Shown: positions 50,629 through 63,191 of the stretch, one piece after another
Position numbering within the stretch: the stretch's first letter is position 1
Layout: each line of letters begins with the position of its first letter
Source: JBNKLG01 sp050292235
Lineage (GTDB): Bacteria > Pseudomonadota > Gammaproteobacteria > Chromatiales > Chromatiaceae
NCBI GenBank assembly: GCA_050292235.1
Contig: JBNKLG010000003.1
Location: 1 to 64,000 of the forward strand
Length of the DNA: 64,000 nt
Direction: 5' to 3'
Program-made: the position numbers and the translations under genes
Notes under the pieces: generated by a model
What the model was told of the DNA's origin: nothing
The model's input: the letters and a program-made list of their open reading frames with translations, nothing else
Databases searched by the model: none

Positions 50629-51690
50629 ATGACTGCCGAACTGTTTGATCTCCCCATGGATACCCCCTTTCCGTTTTCCCAAGCCTTCTCCATTGCCGAC
50701 CGAAAGGTAGGCCCTGGCAGGCCAGTGCTTTTCATTGCCGAAGCAGGTGTTGCCCACTTTGGTGACCCCAAAAAGGCAGAGACCCTGGTAGATTTGGCTG
50801 CCGAGGCAGGCGCCGACATCTTCAAAACCCAGGCCTTCCAAACCGATCAACTGATCGCCGCCAGCCTGCCGGAGTGGCGGGACCGGCTGCGGCCCAAAGA
50901 GGTGGACTTCGATTTTCTGTCCCGGATGAAAGAGCGCTGCGATGACAAAGGGCTTATCTTCCTCTGTACCGCCCATGATGAGACGGTTCTGCCCTGGCTG
51001 GTCGAATGGCAGGTGCCCGCCATCAAGGTGGGTTCTGGTGAACGGGGCAACCTCCCCTTTCTGCGCACCCTGGCAGAGCTCGGCAAACCCATTATTCTCT
51101 CGACCGGCATGTACAGCCAGGAGGACGTCCGCGCCACCCTGACCGCCCTGGCAGAAACCGGCAACCCGGATCTGGCGCTTCTTCACTGCGTCACCAGCTA
51201 TCCTACCCCCTACGATCAGCTCAATCTACGGGCCATGGATCAACTGAAGGGCCTCTTCCCGGGCCCGGTGGGCTATTCCGATCACACCCAGGGGCATCAC
51301 GCCATATTGGCTGCCGTCGCTCTGGGGGCCACCATCGTGGAAAAACACATCACCCTCGATTTCGACATCCCCAACGCCCAGGATTGGAAGGTCTCCGCCG
51401 GGCCGGATGATCTGGCCATTTTGATCCAGCAAATCCGTGAAGTAGAGCAGGCCCTGGGCACGGGAGAGAAGATGGTCCAACCCTGCGAAATCCCGGCACT
51501 GGATTGGGCGTTGAAAAGCCTAGTGGCCCGTACACCTTTGAATGCCGGTCACCCACTGAGCGCGGACATGCTGGTGGCCAAGCGGCCCGGTGGTGGCATC
51601 CCCCCCTCTGAGCTGGACACACTCATGGGGCGGGTGCTGACCAAAGATCTGGCCGCTGATACCATGCTCAGCTGGGAAGATCTTCAATGA
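50629..51690 (+). CDS. neuB: N-acetylneuraminate (or related nonulosonate) synthase
   Basis: Condenses PEP with ManNAc or a related hexosamine to give a nine-carbon acid. 353 residues: an N-terminal TIM barrel ('LFIAEAGVAHFGD', 'ADIFKTQAF', 'AIKVGSGERGNLPFL', 'ILSTGMYSQEDV', 'GYSDHTQGHHAILAAVALGATIVEKHITLD') and a C-terminal SAF/antifreeze-like domain (about residues 290-350, 'AKRPGGGIPPSELDTLMGRV'). 'SGERGNLP' differs from the usual S-G-D/E-x-N-N-x-P pattern, so the exact substrate is open. Overlaps neuC by four bases. Confidence 0.93.
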   Translation: MTAELFDLPMDTPFPFSQAFSIADRKVGPGRPVLFIAEAGVAHFGDPKKAETLVDLAAEAGADIFKTQAFQTDQLIAASLPEWRDRLRPKEVDFDFLSRMKERCDDKGLIFLCTAHDETVLPWLVEWQVPAIKVGSGERGNLPFLRTLAELGKPIILSTGMYSQEDVRATLTALAETGNPDLALLHCVTSYPTPYDQLNLRAMDQLKGLFPGPVGYSDHTQGHHAILAAVALGATIVEKHITLDFDIPNAQDWKVSAGPDDLAILIQQIREVEQALGTGEKMVQPCEIPALDWALKSLVARTPLNAGHPLSADMLVAKRPGGGIPPSELDTLMGRVLTKDLAADTMLSWEDLQ

Positions 51691-52834
51691 CCCCGAAAAA
51701 AATTGCCGTGCTCACCGGAAAACGTGGCGGTTATGGCGCCATGAAGCCCATGCTTCGAACCATCGAGGCCCACCCAGACCTGACCCTCCAACTGATCGTG
51801 ACCGACCAGCACCTGGACCCGGCTTTTGGTCGCACCATCACTGAAGTTCAGAAGGACTTCCCCATCGCTGCTGCCGTCGGGATGCCGGGGCAGGATGGCA
51901 GCGCGGAGAGGCGCGCCCACGCCCTGGGCAGCTGTATTCAGGGACTGTCCGAGGCCTTTACCACCCTACAGCCCGACCTCCTGATCCTCTATGGGGACCG
52001 AGGCGAGGTCTTGGCGGCAGCCCTGGCCGCCACCCACTTTGGCCTGCCCATGGCGCATCTGCAGGGCGGGGATGTCTCTGGCAACATCGACGAAAATATG
52101 CGTCATGCCCTGACCAAACTCTGCCACCTGCACTTTCCCGCCAGCCCGGCCAGCGCCGAACGGATTCGCCGACTGGGCGAAGAGGCGTGGCGTATCCACA
52201 CGGTGGGCGATAACCATGTGGACCCCATTGTCGCCGGTGACTACAGCAACGCTGATGCTGTGCGTGCCAAATTGGGCCTGACCAACTCGGATAAGCCTCT
52301 GGTGGTGTTGCAGCATCCTGAAACCACCCGGGCCCGGGATAACAGTCAGGACATGCGGAACACCCTGGAGGCGGCCCTGGCCACAGGTCGTGAGGTCGTC
52401 TGTGTCTATCCCTGCTCTGACCCTGGCTACGAAGAGATCGTTGAGACGATCGAGTCTTTTCGTGAAGAGCAACAGTTGCATATCTTTCAGAACATCGATG
52501 CTCCAGACTTCTGGGGACTGCTGGCCATCGCCGAAATCCTCATTGGCAACTCCTCTGCAGGCTTGATCGAAACCCCCTATTTCCCGATAGCCGCGATCAA
52601 TCTGGGAGAGCGCCAGAAAGGCCGACAACATGCGGAAAACCTGATTTCGATCGACTTTGGGGCAGACAATGTGCGCAAGGCACTAAACCAGGCCATGACG
52701 GATGAGCAATACCGAGCGCAAGTAGAACGCTGCTCCCAGCCCTTTGGTGACGGCAAGGCGGGAGAGCGTATCGTTGAGGTGATTGCCCGGCAATCCCTGG
52801 ATACCTCTTTGCTCGACAAAAGGATCAGCTACTG

Positions 52835-52835
<1 letters not shown>
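51687..52835 (+). CDS. neuC: Hydrolysing UDP-N-acetylglucosamine 2-epimerase
   Basis: Releases ManNAc (or a related 2-epimer) from a UDP-sugar, feeding NeuB. 382 residues, GT-B-like fold. Motifs: 'IAVLTGKRGGYGAMKPML', 'LILYGDRGEVLAAALAATHFGLPMAHLQGGDVSGNIDENMRHALTKL', 'IGNSSAGLIETPYF' and 'INLGERQKGR'. If it uses UDP-GlcNAc the product is ManNAc and the end product Neu5Ac; homologues acting on UDP-diacetyl-bacillosamine lead to legionaminic acid instead. No bacillosamine genes are seen nearby. Confidence 0.93.
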
Positions 52836-56107
<3,272 letters not shown>

Positions 56108-56112
56108 AAAAA

Positions 56113-57249
56113 ATGGCGCTGCAGAATAAACGCGTCCTCTACCTCTACGACGGCAAACTCAAAGACCGGGGGCTCGACGAGGTAGTTAAAGAACAGCTAT
56201 TGGCACTGGTTGATGGTGGCGCCAAGGTTACCCTGGTTTCGCGGGGAAGGCTCGATCAAGCAGGCATCATCAACCGACAACACCCCTTTCCCCTGACTAA
56301 ACTTTTCAGCAGTCTTTCTTCAGACTATTACTACCCCCTCAACAAGCGCTATTTCAGTTGGCTGGGGGCACACCAACTCAGCAAAGAACCCTATGACGCC
56401 GTCATCGCCTGGTCGAAAAGTGCCTATCGCCTGTTTCAGGCGGCGAAAACCCTGAAGATCCCCACGCTGCTCAATGTCGGCAATTTTCATTGCCAACATC
56501 GGACCGACCCTCAACCCCAGGCACCGCAACACTGGCCAAAAATTTCCGGTGATCGGTTGCAACAGGAATATGCCTTCAGCTCACACATTCTGGTGGCCTC
56601 TGACTACGCAGCAGAGACCTTCAGTCACCATGGTGTTCCCGAAGAAAAGCTGCGGGTGCTCTATCGCGGTGTTAATCTGGCGGTCTTTCAGCACCCTCCC
56701 CAAAAACCAGAGCGCCCTTTCATCGTCGCCATGGCAGGACGCATCGGCGAACGCAAGGGCGCACCGCAACTCCTACAGGCCTGGAGGGAAGCCGATATCA
56801 AAGACGGCGAGCTCTGGCTGATTGGGTCTGTGGGGGACAAAGACAAACAGACGCTCTCTTCTCAAGCAATCGACACGGTCAAGTTCCTCGGCCAACGTTC
56901 GGATATTGCCGATCTCCTCGGTCAGGCACATGTGCATGTGCTGTTGTCGCGCAATGAGGGCCTAGCCAAGGTGCAACTTGAGGCTGCAGCCTGCGGCGCG
57001 GTCAACCTCTGCACCCGGGAAGGGGGCTTCCCCATTCAAAATGGCATCAATGGTTTTCTCATCAAGAACCGGGATGATACCCAGGCCATCGCCCAGATCT
57101 TGCGTCAACTTTACTCGCAGCCCCCATTGCGCAACGAACTGGCGGATAATGCCTGCCAGCTGATGTTGAACAGCTTTACCTGGAGCCACTTTCGCCAACG
57201 TTTTGTCACCGCCGTTGCCGAATCACTTGCCGGAGACCGGAGATCATGA
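56113..57249 (+). CDS. GT4 family glycosyltransferase
   Basis: 378-residue GT-B enzyme. The N-terminal acceptor domain starts 'VLYLYDGKLKDRGLDEVVKEQLLAL'. The donor domain has 'RPFIVAMAGRIGERKGAPQLLQAW', 'VKFLGQRSDIADLLGQAHVHVLLSRNEGLAKVQLEAAACGAVNLCTREGGFP'-type GT4 features including the conserved E-x7-E. It overlaps the FkbM gene by four bases. The donor sugar is unknown. Confidence 0.88.
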   Translation: MALQNKRVLYLYDGKLKDRGLDEVVKEQLLALVDGGAKVTLVSRGRLDQAGIINRQHPFPLTKLFSSLSSDYYYPLNKRYFSWLGAHQLSKEPYDAVIAWSKSAYRLFQAAKTLKIPTLLNVGNFHCQHRTDPQPQAPQHWPKISGDRLQQEYAFSSHILVASDYAAETFSHHGVPEEKLRVLYRGVNLAVFQHPPQKPERPFIVAMAGRIGERKGAPQLLQAWREADIKDGELWLIGSVGDKDKQTLSSQAIDTVKFLGQRSDIADLLGQAHVHVLLSRNEGLAKVQLEAAACGAVNLCTREGGFPIQNGINGFLIKNRDDTQAIAQILRQLYSQPPLRNELADNACQLMLNSFTWSHFRQRFVTAVAESLAGDRRS

Positions 57250-58154
57250 CTGTTTTGCGTACCCTGGTCCGCAGCCCTCTGTTTGACACGCCCCGTCATT
57301 GGCGGGAAAAGATTTACCGCGCCCTGACCTCAAGAATGAGCTGGCCCAAAACCGTAGCGGTGGAACCCGATCTGCTGCTGACGGTGGACGCCAAAACCTA
57401 TCCCTCCCAAACCAAATACTACTGGATCCCGGAGGCCTATGAGCCCTCATTGCAATGGGCATTGCGCAACCTGATTCCTCTTGGGGGACAGATGGTGGAT
57501 TGTGGCAGCAATCTGGCCCTGATGGGGTTGATTGCCGCCCGACATCGCAATGCCCAGGTGCTTTGCCTGGAACCCCTCCCCAGACTGCGCCAATGGATTG
57601 AGCAGCATATTGAGATGAATGGTTTGCAGGGGAATATGCGTGTCCTGGAGATTGCCGCCTCCAACGAGGCGGGATCGGCCGAATTCTATCTCTCCAAACC
57701 AGACAAAGATGGCAGCCACGGCCTCTCTCCAAACCGCTATAGTGATCTCGAACAGCGAATAGAGATCCAAAAACAGCGTTTGGAGGTTCTGTTCAGCGAG
57801 CAAGGGCTCGACCGCATTGATTTCATCAAGATCGATACCGAGGGCCATGATCTCCAGGCTCTGGAGGGCTGCGGTGACTGGCTGCAACCTGAACGCATCC
57901 GGGTGCTTTACATTGAAATGGCCGAAGATAAGGAGGCCATTCTGGAGGCCTTGCTCAAGGCGGGATACTGCGGCTGGCGATCGCAGAAATACCTGTTCCG
58001 GGATGTCCGTAATGGCTTGCGCCCTGCAGAACACCGCTACTTCAAGCCCTTTGACCCCGAGCGGGATAAGATCAGCAGGAACATGCTGTTTTGCGGCCAA
58101 GAGAGTGAAGAAAATGCCTTTCTCAAAGCGCGTTTTGTTTCCAGTACATTTTAA
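57246..58154 (+). CDS. FkbM family methyltransferase
   Basis: 302-residue SAM-dependent methyltransferase. Motif I 'MVDCGSNLALMGLIAA' (residues about 82-97), 'VLCLEPLPRLRQWIEQHI', and the FkbM signature 'IDFIKIDTEGHDLQALEG'. FkbM enzymes in polysaccharide loci usually O-methylate a sugar, often capping chain growth. It is the last gene of the plus-strand operon before the AT-rich segment. Confidence 0.9.
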   Translation: MTVLRTLVRSPLFDTPRHWREKIYRALTSRMSWPKTVAVEPDLLLTVDAKTYPSQTKYYWIPEAYEPSLQWALRNLIPLGGQMVDCGSNLALMGLIAARHRNAQVLCLEPLPRLRQWIEQHIEMNGLQGNMRVLEIAASNEAGSAEFYLSKPDKDGSHGLSPNRYSDLEQRIEIQKQRLEVLFSEQGLDRIDFIKIDTEGHDLQALEGCGDWLQPERIRVLYIEMAEDKEAILEALLKAGYCGWRSQKYLFRDVRNGLRPAEHRYFKPFDPERDKISRNMLFCGQESEENAFLKARFVSSTF

Positions 58155-58194
58155 AAATTAGCACGAAGAGCAAAATCGACAGAGGCAGATATGA

Positions 58195-58232
58195 GGTTTA
58201 TAATTTTTATAAATATAATTAATTTATAAACC
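58195..58232. promoter_or_regulatory. AT-rich inverted repeat upstream of the XRE-ImmA gene (candidate operator/promoter)
   Basis: GGTTTATAA (58195-58203) and TTATAAACC (58224-58232) are perfect nine-base arms around a 20-base pure A/T spacer. TATAAT occurs at 58199-58204 and at 58214-58219. The whole 58155-58250 stretch is far more AT-rich than its surroundings. Position and symmetry suggest the promoter and autoregulatory operator of the XRE protein encoded 34 bases downstream. Confidence 0.65.
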
Positions 58233-58265
58233 AGAGCATAGCCGTAATTTCACTGGGAGGTGGGT

Positions 58266-59336
58266 ATGTTTGCAGAACGCTTGATGCGTGCTCGCAAGGC
58301 AGCAGGACTGTCCATGGGTGCACTTGCCAAAGAAATCGGGGTATCCGCCAACGCCATCAAAAAATACGAGCATGGTGACAATTTGCCGTCATCACCCAAC
58401 CTGCTGAAGCTTGCCAAGGCTTTGGGTGTTCGTACCGAGTACTTTTTTCGCCCTGTCAAGGTCTCCTTGGAGGGCATTGAATATCGCAAGCGGGTCTCCA
58501 CATCCAAAAAATTGCTGGATCAGATCAATGGCAATGTCATGGAGCAGGCAGAGCGCTGGCAGGAGCTGCTGGATCTGTACCCCGATTCTATTAAGCCCGT
58601 ACCCGCCTTCGAAATTCCAGATAATCTGCCAGAACAGGTGGGCAGTTATGACGAGATCGAGGCAATGGCCAATTGCGTGCGAAAGACCTGGGTTCTGGGT
58701 CTTAATCCCATATCGGAAATGATCGACACCCTGGAGTCCAAGGGCATCATGATTATTTCCACGGACGTAGCATCGAGCAAAAAATTTGATGGCTTGGCAG
58801 GTTCCATAGAGCGCGCACCGGTTGTGGTGATCTCCTCACACCAACCGGGTGACCGGCAACGGTTTACGCTGGCTCATGAATTAGGGCACTTGGCGTTATC
58901 GGGCCGACTGAGCGCAGGATTGGATGAGGAAAAGGCCTGTAACCACTTCGCTGGTGCTTTTTTGTTGCCCAAACCGGCCCTATTGCAACAAATGGGCGAG
59001 CAACGCTCCGCTATTGAGCCGCTAGAACTGTATATGCTGAAGCACGAATTTGGCATCAGCATGATGGCCATTCTGGTGCGGTTAGGACAGTGTGGCGTAA
59101 TTTCCGAAAGTCGGCAAAAACAGTATTTCATGGCCTTTAACAAGCAGGGCTGGCGAACAGAAGAGCCTGGCAAGGCCTATCCCCAGGAAGAAACGTTGCT
59201 GTTCAAGCAGCTTGTCTACCGAGCTCTGGGCGAAGGCTATATCGGTGAATCCAAAGCAGCTGAGCTTATGGGAATTCCCCTCTCCGGCTTTCACAAGGAA
59301 CGGAAACTGGGAGTGACTGGTGCAGTTGCTCATTAG
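58266..59336 (+). CDS. XRE-family regulator with ImmA/IrrE metallopeptidase domain
   Basis: 356 residues. N-terminal XRE helix-turn-helix (residues about 1-65: 'RLMRARKAAGLSMGALAKEIGVSANAIKKYEHGDNLPSSPNLLKLAKAL') joined to an ImmA/IrrE zinc protease domain with H-E-L-G-H near residue 204 ('FTLAHELGHLALSG'). The start is the ATG at 58266 with GGGAGG upstream; the GTG at 58260 is less likely. Such proteins act as antitoxins or as repressor-cleaving regulators. It overlaps the PIN-like gene by 17 bases, a typical toxin-antitoxin layout. Function is inferred from architecture only. Confidence 0.88.
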   Translation: MFAERLMRARKAAGLSMGALAKEIGVSANAIKKYEHGDNLPSSPNLLKLAKALGVRTEYFFRPVKVSLEGIEYRKRVSTSKKLLDQINGNVMEQAERWQELLDLYPDSIKPVPAFEIPDNLPEQVGSYDEIEAMANCVRKTWVLGLNPISEMIDTLESKGIMIISTDVASSKKFDGLAGSIERAPVVVISSHQPGDRQRFTLAHELGHLALSGRLSAGLDEEKACNHFAGAFLLPKPALLQQMGEQRSAIEPLELYMLKHEFGISMMAILVRLGQCGVISESRQKQYFMAFNKQGWRTEEPGKAYPQEETLLFKQLVYRALGEGYIGESKAAELMGIPLSGFHKERKLGVTGAVAH

Positions 59337-59811
59337 TGATGCCAACATCCTGATTGACCTTGAAGAGGGGCAATTGATTGAGTGGATGTTCCAATTGCCC
59401 TACCATTTTTCCATCCCGGATATCCTCTTTGTCGAGGAGTTGGAGCAAGAGCATCAATATCTGATGGGGCTGGGGCTGATTCTCAGCGAACTGAGCAGTG
59501 AAGCCATACGCTATGCCACGGTGTTGATTCCTCGGTATTCGCATGCCAGCCGAAACGATTGCTTTGCGTTGGCCTTAGCAGTGCAGGAAGAATGCCCTCT
59601 GCTCACTGGTGACAAGGCGCTGAAAAAGGCAGCAGAAGCTGAATCTGTCGTGGTACACGGCACGCTGTGGTTGGTGGAAACCATGATCAAACAGCAGATC
59701 ATTTCCATTGACCAAGCACGACAAGCCTACCGTCGTATGAAGGTCGCTGGTAGGCGGTTACCTTGGGAGATTGCAGAGACCAATTTGCAAGCGTTGGCAA
59801 AAGGAATCTGA
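59320..59811 (+). CDS. PIN-like nuclease domain protein (putative toxin)
   Basis: 163 residues resembling PIN-domain proteins of the DUF3368-like kind. The N-terminal 'LLISDANILIDLEEG' holds the first acidic residue. Others are probably in 'VEELEQEH' and in 'SRNDCFALALAVQEECPLLTGDKALKKAAE', with the S-x-x-D and T-G-D pattern typical of PIN nucleases. Start GTG at 59320, with GGGAG seven bases upstream, overlapping the regulator gene. PIN toxins cleave RNA; here the partner would be the XRE-ImmA protein. Experimental support is lacking. Confidence 0.78.
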   Translation: MQLLISDANILIDLEEGQLIEWMFQLPYHFSIPDILFVEELEQEHQYLMGLGLILSELSSEAIRYATVLIPRYSHASRNDCFALALAVQEECPLLTGDKALKKAAEAESVVVHGTLWLVETMIKQQIISIDQARQAYRRMKVAGRRLPWEIAETNLQALAKGI

Positions 59812-59845
59812 ACGCATATCGGAAGTGCAATAACGGACGGTCAGC

Positions 59846-61060
59846 CTACCGGTTTTTCGTCAACAACCGATAAAGATCCAGATACCGATCCACAACCCTG
59901 TCCCAGGAGAAGTCCTGGGCACGCTGCAAAGAGAGCTCAGACCAGTGACGCCTCTGTCCCGGCTGCTCAGCGAGGCGTTGCATGGTTTCGGCGAGGGCAA
60001 CCTCATCCCCCACGGGCAGCATGGGGCCGTATTGACCCCGCCCCAAGATATCCCGGCAACCAGGGGCATCGGTACTGATCACCGGCAAGCCAGCCGCCAT
60101 CGCCTCCACCAGAACAATGCCAAAGGTCTCCATCCGAGAGGGGAACACAAACAGATCGGCGCTGCGGTAGAGATCAACCAGATCATCACCCGGCACCTGG
60201 AGCAAACCCTGGTCTGACGAGCTGCCGATATTCTCCAGCAGCAGGAGACGCTCTGCGACACCGCATTCAGCCCCGAGCGCAGCCAGATCGCTACTGCCAC
60301 GCCCGACGATGACCAGACGGGCGCCAGGCCCACCCGCTTGGCAATAGCGGCCAAAGGCCTTCACCAGGGTGGGAAAGTCCTTCTTCGCATGATTGCGTCC
60401 GACACAAAGAAAGACCACATCATCCGCCGGAATCCCATATCGCGCCCGGATGGCTGAGGAATCAACCGCTCTGTCAAACCGTGACAGATCCACCCCGTTG
60501 GGAATCCGGTATATCCGCGAGTCAGCAATGTCCAGCTCACGATACTCCTCCGCCACGCTGTCGCTGATGGCGGTCACAGCCTGACTCCGGGGCAACCAGC
60601 GGCGTACCAGTTGATCCACCTGTGGATCCAGGCGATGGCCATAACCGCTCTGGGCATCCCGCTGAATATCATCCCCGGCACAGCGAATAAAATGGGGAAG
60701 GCCATGTTTCCGGGCAAAATGGATCAGACAGAGACCGCTGGGATAGGCCAGGGTGCCATGCCAGCAATCGAAGCGGTAGCGACGCTGTAGCTGCCCCAAC
60801 AGCTGATCCATCAGAAAAAACACCAGCGAGGGATGTCTGGCCAGCCATTTCCACGGCCTGCGTGGCAGACCAGCCAGGGCGTAAGGCAATGTCCACCCTA
60901 GGGTCTCCAGTTGACGCACATAGTGGGAGGCGGTCACCACCACTGGCCTATGGCCACGGGCCTGAAGCCGGAGCGCAATATTGTGTAGCCCGACCTGAAC
61001 CCCGCCGGTATTGGGCAGAAAGGTCGGGCTCAAAAGCCCGATGCGAAGTCCCTGGCTCAA
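59846..61060 (-). CDS. GT4 family glycosyltransferase
   Basis: 404-residue GT-B enzyme: 'IGLLSPTFLPNTGGVQVGLHNIALRLQARGH' in the acceptor domain. In the donor domain, 'VVFLCVGRNHAKKDFPTLVKAFGRY', 'LVDLYRSADLFVFPSRMETFGIVLVEAMAAGLPVISTDAPG' with the GT4 E-x7-E motif. Its ATG overlaps the stop of the upstream gene by four bases, so it ends a four-gene minus-strand operon. It converges with the PIN-like gene. Confidence 0.93.
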   Translation of the reverse strand: MSQGLRIGLLSPTFLPNTGGVQVGLHNIALRLQARGHRPVVVTASHYVRQLETLGWTLPYALAGLPRRPWKWLARHPSLVFFLMDQLLGQLQRRYRFDCWHGTLAYPSGLCLIHFARKHGLPHFIRCAGDDIQRDAQSGYGHRLDPQVDQLVRRWLPRSQAVTAISDSVAEEYRELDIADSRIYRIPNGVDLSRFDRAVDSSAIRARYGIPADDVVFLCVGRNHAKKDFPTLVKAFGRYCQAGGPGARLVIVGRGSSDLAALGAECGVAERLLLLENIGSSSDQGLLQVPGDDLVDLYRSADLFVFPSRMETFGIVLVEAMAAGLPVISTDAPGCRDILGRGQYGPMLPVGDEVALAETMQRLAEQPGQRRHWSELSLQRAQDFSWDRVVDRYLDLYRLLTKNR

Positions 61061-62022
61061 GCTTGAACCTCGGGCAGGATCTTCAGTACCTGCTCGAAGG
61101 CCTGTTCATGGGAGGTCGGCGGCAGGGCCTGTTGCCGTTCAGAGAGCTGGGGCGTGGATTTTACGAAGGCGGTGGCCTGCGCTACCCGCTTGCGGTGGCC
61201 CGACTCGATGAACCGCGTCCAACCGCGTGCCTGCATCAGCCCCAGCACCCGGTTGATCAACCGCAGTCGGGCCAGCCAGTTGTCCAACTCCTGCGGCACC
61301 CGGTTATCGCCGGTCAGTTTGCTCTTCTTGATGTGGGAAAAGCCCCCCACATGGCAGCCGGTCATCAATGGCTCCACGTCCAGTACACGCATGCCCTGGG
61401 CTTGGGCGATGAGTGAACCGATCACCATGGAGTCCAACCCTTTGCCCAGCTCGATCTCTGCCTGCGGATAGTCTCGCACCAACTGCTCAGCAGAGGCCAT
61501 GTCACGGGTAAAGGTCTGGGTATTCCAGCGGCAGTGGGCCTCAGGTTGCAGGCTGAACAGATGGGTCTTGATCGGATGGAGGGTCTTGCTGTCGATCCTC
61601 ATATGGCGATTGGTTCTCAAACCGACGCTCAGGGCGTAGAGATCGGCATCGGTGTGGGCCTCACAGGCCTGCCACCAGCCCGCATCGGCGATAAAGAAAT
61701 CGGCATCGATAAAGGCGACATGGGGCTCGGATGAGAACGTCTGGGCCACCTTATTGACCATGCGTTGATGCCATTTGCCTGGAATCTTGTCACCGGGTCG
61801 GATACCGAACAGGCCATAGGTCACCTCCACACCAGGCACCTCCGATAGCCAGCGCCTTATCCGGTTTCTGTGCCACCACAAAATACTGTCGAGATGGATA
61901 TGGAGTCGCAGCCCCTTCCGCATCGATTCCGGGCAACTGGCCAGGGCGGATTCCGCTGCCAGGCGGGCAAAGGGCACGGTATAGGGGCCAGCGCAGAGAA
62001 TATGGTGAGAAGGGAGGCTCAT
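61057..62022 (-). CDS. Unrecognised protein of glycan locus, possible GT-A glycosyltransferase
   Basis: 321 residues without membrane segments. I do not recognise the family. A GT-A fold is suggested by 'HVAFIDADFFIADAGWW' near residue 104, where a D-x-D-like motif follows a hydrophobic strand, and by 'ELGKGLDSMVIGSLIAQAQGMRVLDVEPL' later, as in retaining-type transferases. Context (flanking GT4 enzymes, four-base overlap) supports a role in sugar transfer. Another possibility is a nucleotide-sugar-binding or processing protein. Confidence 0.55.
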   Translation of the reverse strand: MSLPSHHILCAGPYTVPFARLAAESALASCPESMRKGLRLHIHLDSILWWHRNRIRRWLSEVPGVEVTYGLFGIRPGDKIPGKWHQRMVNKVAQTFSSEPHVAFIDADFFIADAGWWQACEAHTDADLYALSVGLRTNRHMRIDSKTLHPIKTHLFSLQPEAHCRWNTQTFTRDMASAEQLVRDYPQAEIELGKGLDSMVIGSLIAQAQGMRVLDVEPLMTGCHVGGFSHIKKSKLTGDNRVPQELDNWLARLRLINRVLGLMQARGWTRFIESGHRKRVAQATAFVKSTPQLSERQQALPPTSHEQAFEQVLKILPEVQA

Positions 62023-62039
62023 GGTGTTTCGATCATTGA

Positions 62040-63191
62040 TCAGTGGCGCTCGGCACTCAAGGTAATGGCCTCCCGGTAGCTCGCTTCCAGGGATTGGATG
62101 CAGGACTCTGTGGAAAATTCTTCTTTGATCCGTCGATAGGCCCCCTGGGAGAGTCGGCGGTAAGTATCCGGATCGCGCAACAAGATATCGATCTCCGTAG
62201 CCAACTGTTCGGGACCCGCCCTCTCGATCAGAAGACCGTTTTCCCGATGAGTGATCGCTTCAGGAATGCCGCTGTGACGGGTGCTGACCACGGGAATCCC
62301 CTGGCCCATGGCCTCCAGCAGGGCATTGGGAATGCCCTCGCGGTCCCCCTCTGCGGTCGTGCGACTGGGGTGCAGAAACAGATCATACTCTGGCAGTCGC
62401 TGCATCAAGATGGCATTGGGCATGAAGCCGGGGAAAGCGACCCAATCGGCAATGCCCAATCGAGCGGCCAAGGCCTCTAGCGACGCCCGTTCAGGCCCAT
62501 CTCCCAAAAGGTCCAACCGCCACGTCCAACCCCGTTCTTTCAGCCGGACGCAGGCCTCCAGCGTCACATCCAACCCTTTTTTCGATATAAATCGGCAGGC
62601 CTGTAGCAGACGCAAAGGGCGATCTGTAGGGAGAGATTTCACCGGTGCTATTGATGCCACAGGGACCCCGGTTCGATTGAGCCGTATCCGCTCGGGCGGA
62701 CAACCCCGTTGTCGCAGCACCTCGCCCAAAGAGTGGCTACGCACCAGAAACAGATCGACGTTCTCTATCAGCCCCTCCAGATCGGACTGGGCCAGGCTCT
62801 CGGACAAATCTGCCCCATGAAAGGAGACCACCTTGGTCCTAGTTTCTGTCTTCAGATAGGGTAGGGCCCTGGCCGCTTCCGTACCCAGATAGAGGTGGAT
62901 CAGACTGGCACTTTTCTCTTCCGCTAACTGATGTAACTGCCGTACCTCGCTGCCCGACAGGGGAACCGGCAGGTTTTTGCGACGATAGTAGAGTCGGCGA
63001 AACCCTCTCAGGAAGGGTTTGTGTAGAACCCGAATCCTGGGAAAAGGAAACTGATCCAAATGCTGCGCATGGCGGGTCATCACCCAGTTCTCAAAGCCAC
63101 GCACGCCATTCACCTGCCGGTAGACATGGAGCATCTCCGGCTTCAGAAAGGTGGCCACATAGGAGATCAGAACAGGGGGCTGCACCATCAT
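62040..63191 (-). CDS. GT4 family glycosyltransferase
   Basis: 383-residue GT-B enzyme. 'VVSFHGADLSESLAQSDLEGL', 'LLQACRFISKKGLDVTLEACVRLKERGW', 'LLGDGPERASLEALAARLGIADWVAFPGFMP' and 'LFLHPSRTTAEGDREGIPNALLEAMGQGIPVVSTRHSGIPEAI' are typical of GT4, including the E-x7-E equivalent. The start is ATG at 63191, sharing a base with the upstream stop; GTG at 63194 or ATG at 63188 are alternatives. The resemblance is to colanic acid/capsule transferases. Confidence 0.92.
   Translation of the reverse strand: MMVQPPVLISYVATFLKPEMLHVYRQVNGVRGFENWVMTRHAQHLDQFPFPRIRVLHKPFLRGFRRLYYRRKNLPVPLSGSEVRQLHQLAEEKSASLIHLYLGTEAARALPYLKTETRTKVVSFHGADLSESLAQSDLEGLIENVDLFLVRSHSLGEVLRQRGCPPERIRLNRTGVPVASIAPVKSLPTDRPLRLLQACRFISKKGLDVTLEACVRLKERGWTWRLDLLGDGPERASLEALAARLGIADWVAFPGFMPNAILMQRLPEYDLFLHPSRTTAEGDREGIPNALLEAMGQGIPVVSTRHSGIPEAITHRENGLLIERAGPEQLATEIDILLRDPDTYRRLSQGAYRRIKEEFSTESCIQSLEASYREAITLSAERH

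Noticed and set aside
58155..59811. XRE-ImmA gene considered as evidence of a prophage
   Set aside because: No integrase, structural gene, att site or phage-like neighbour is present; a two-gene toxin-antitoxin-like module explains it better.
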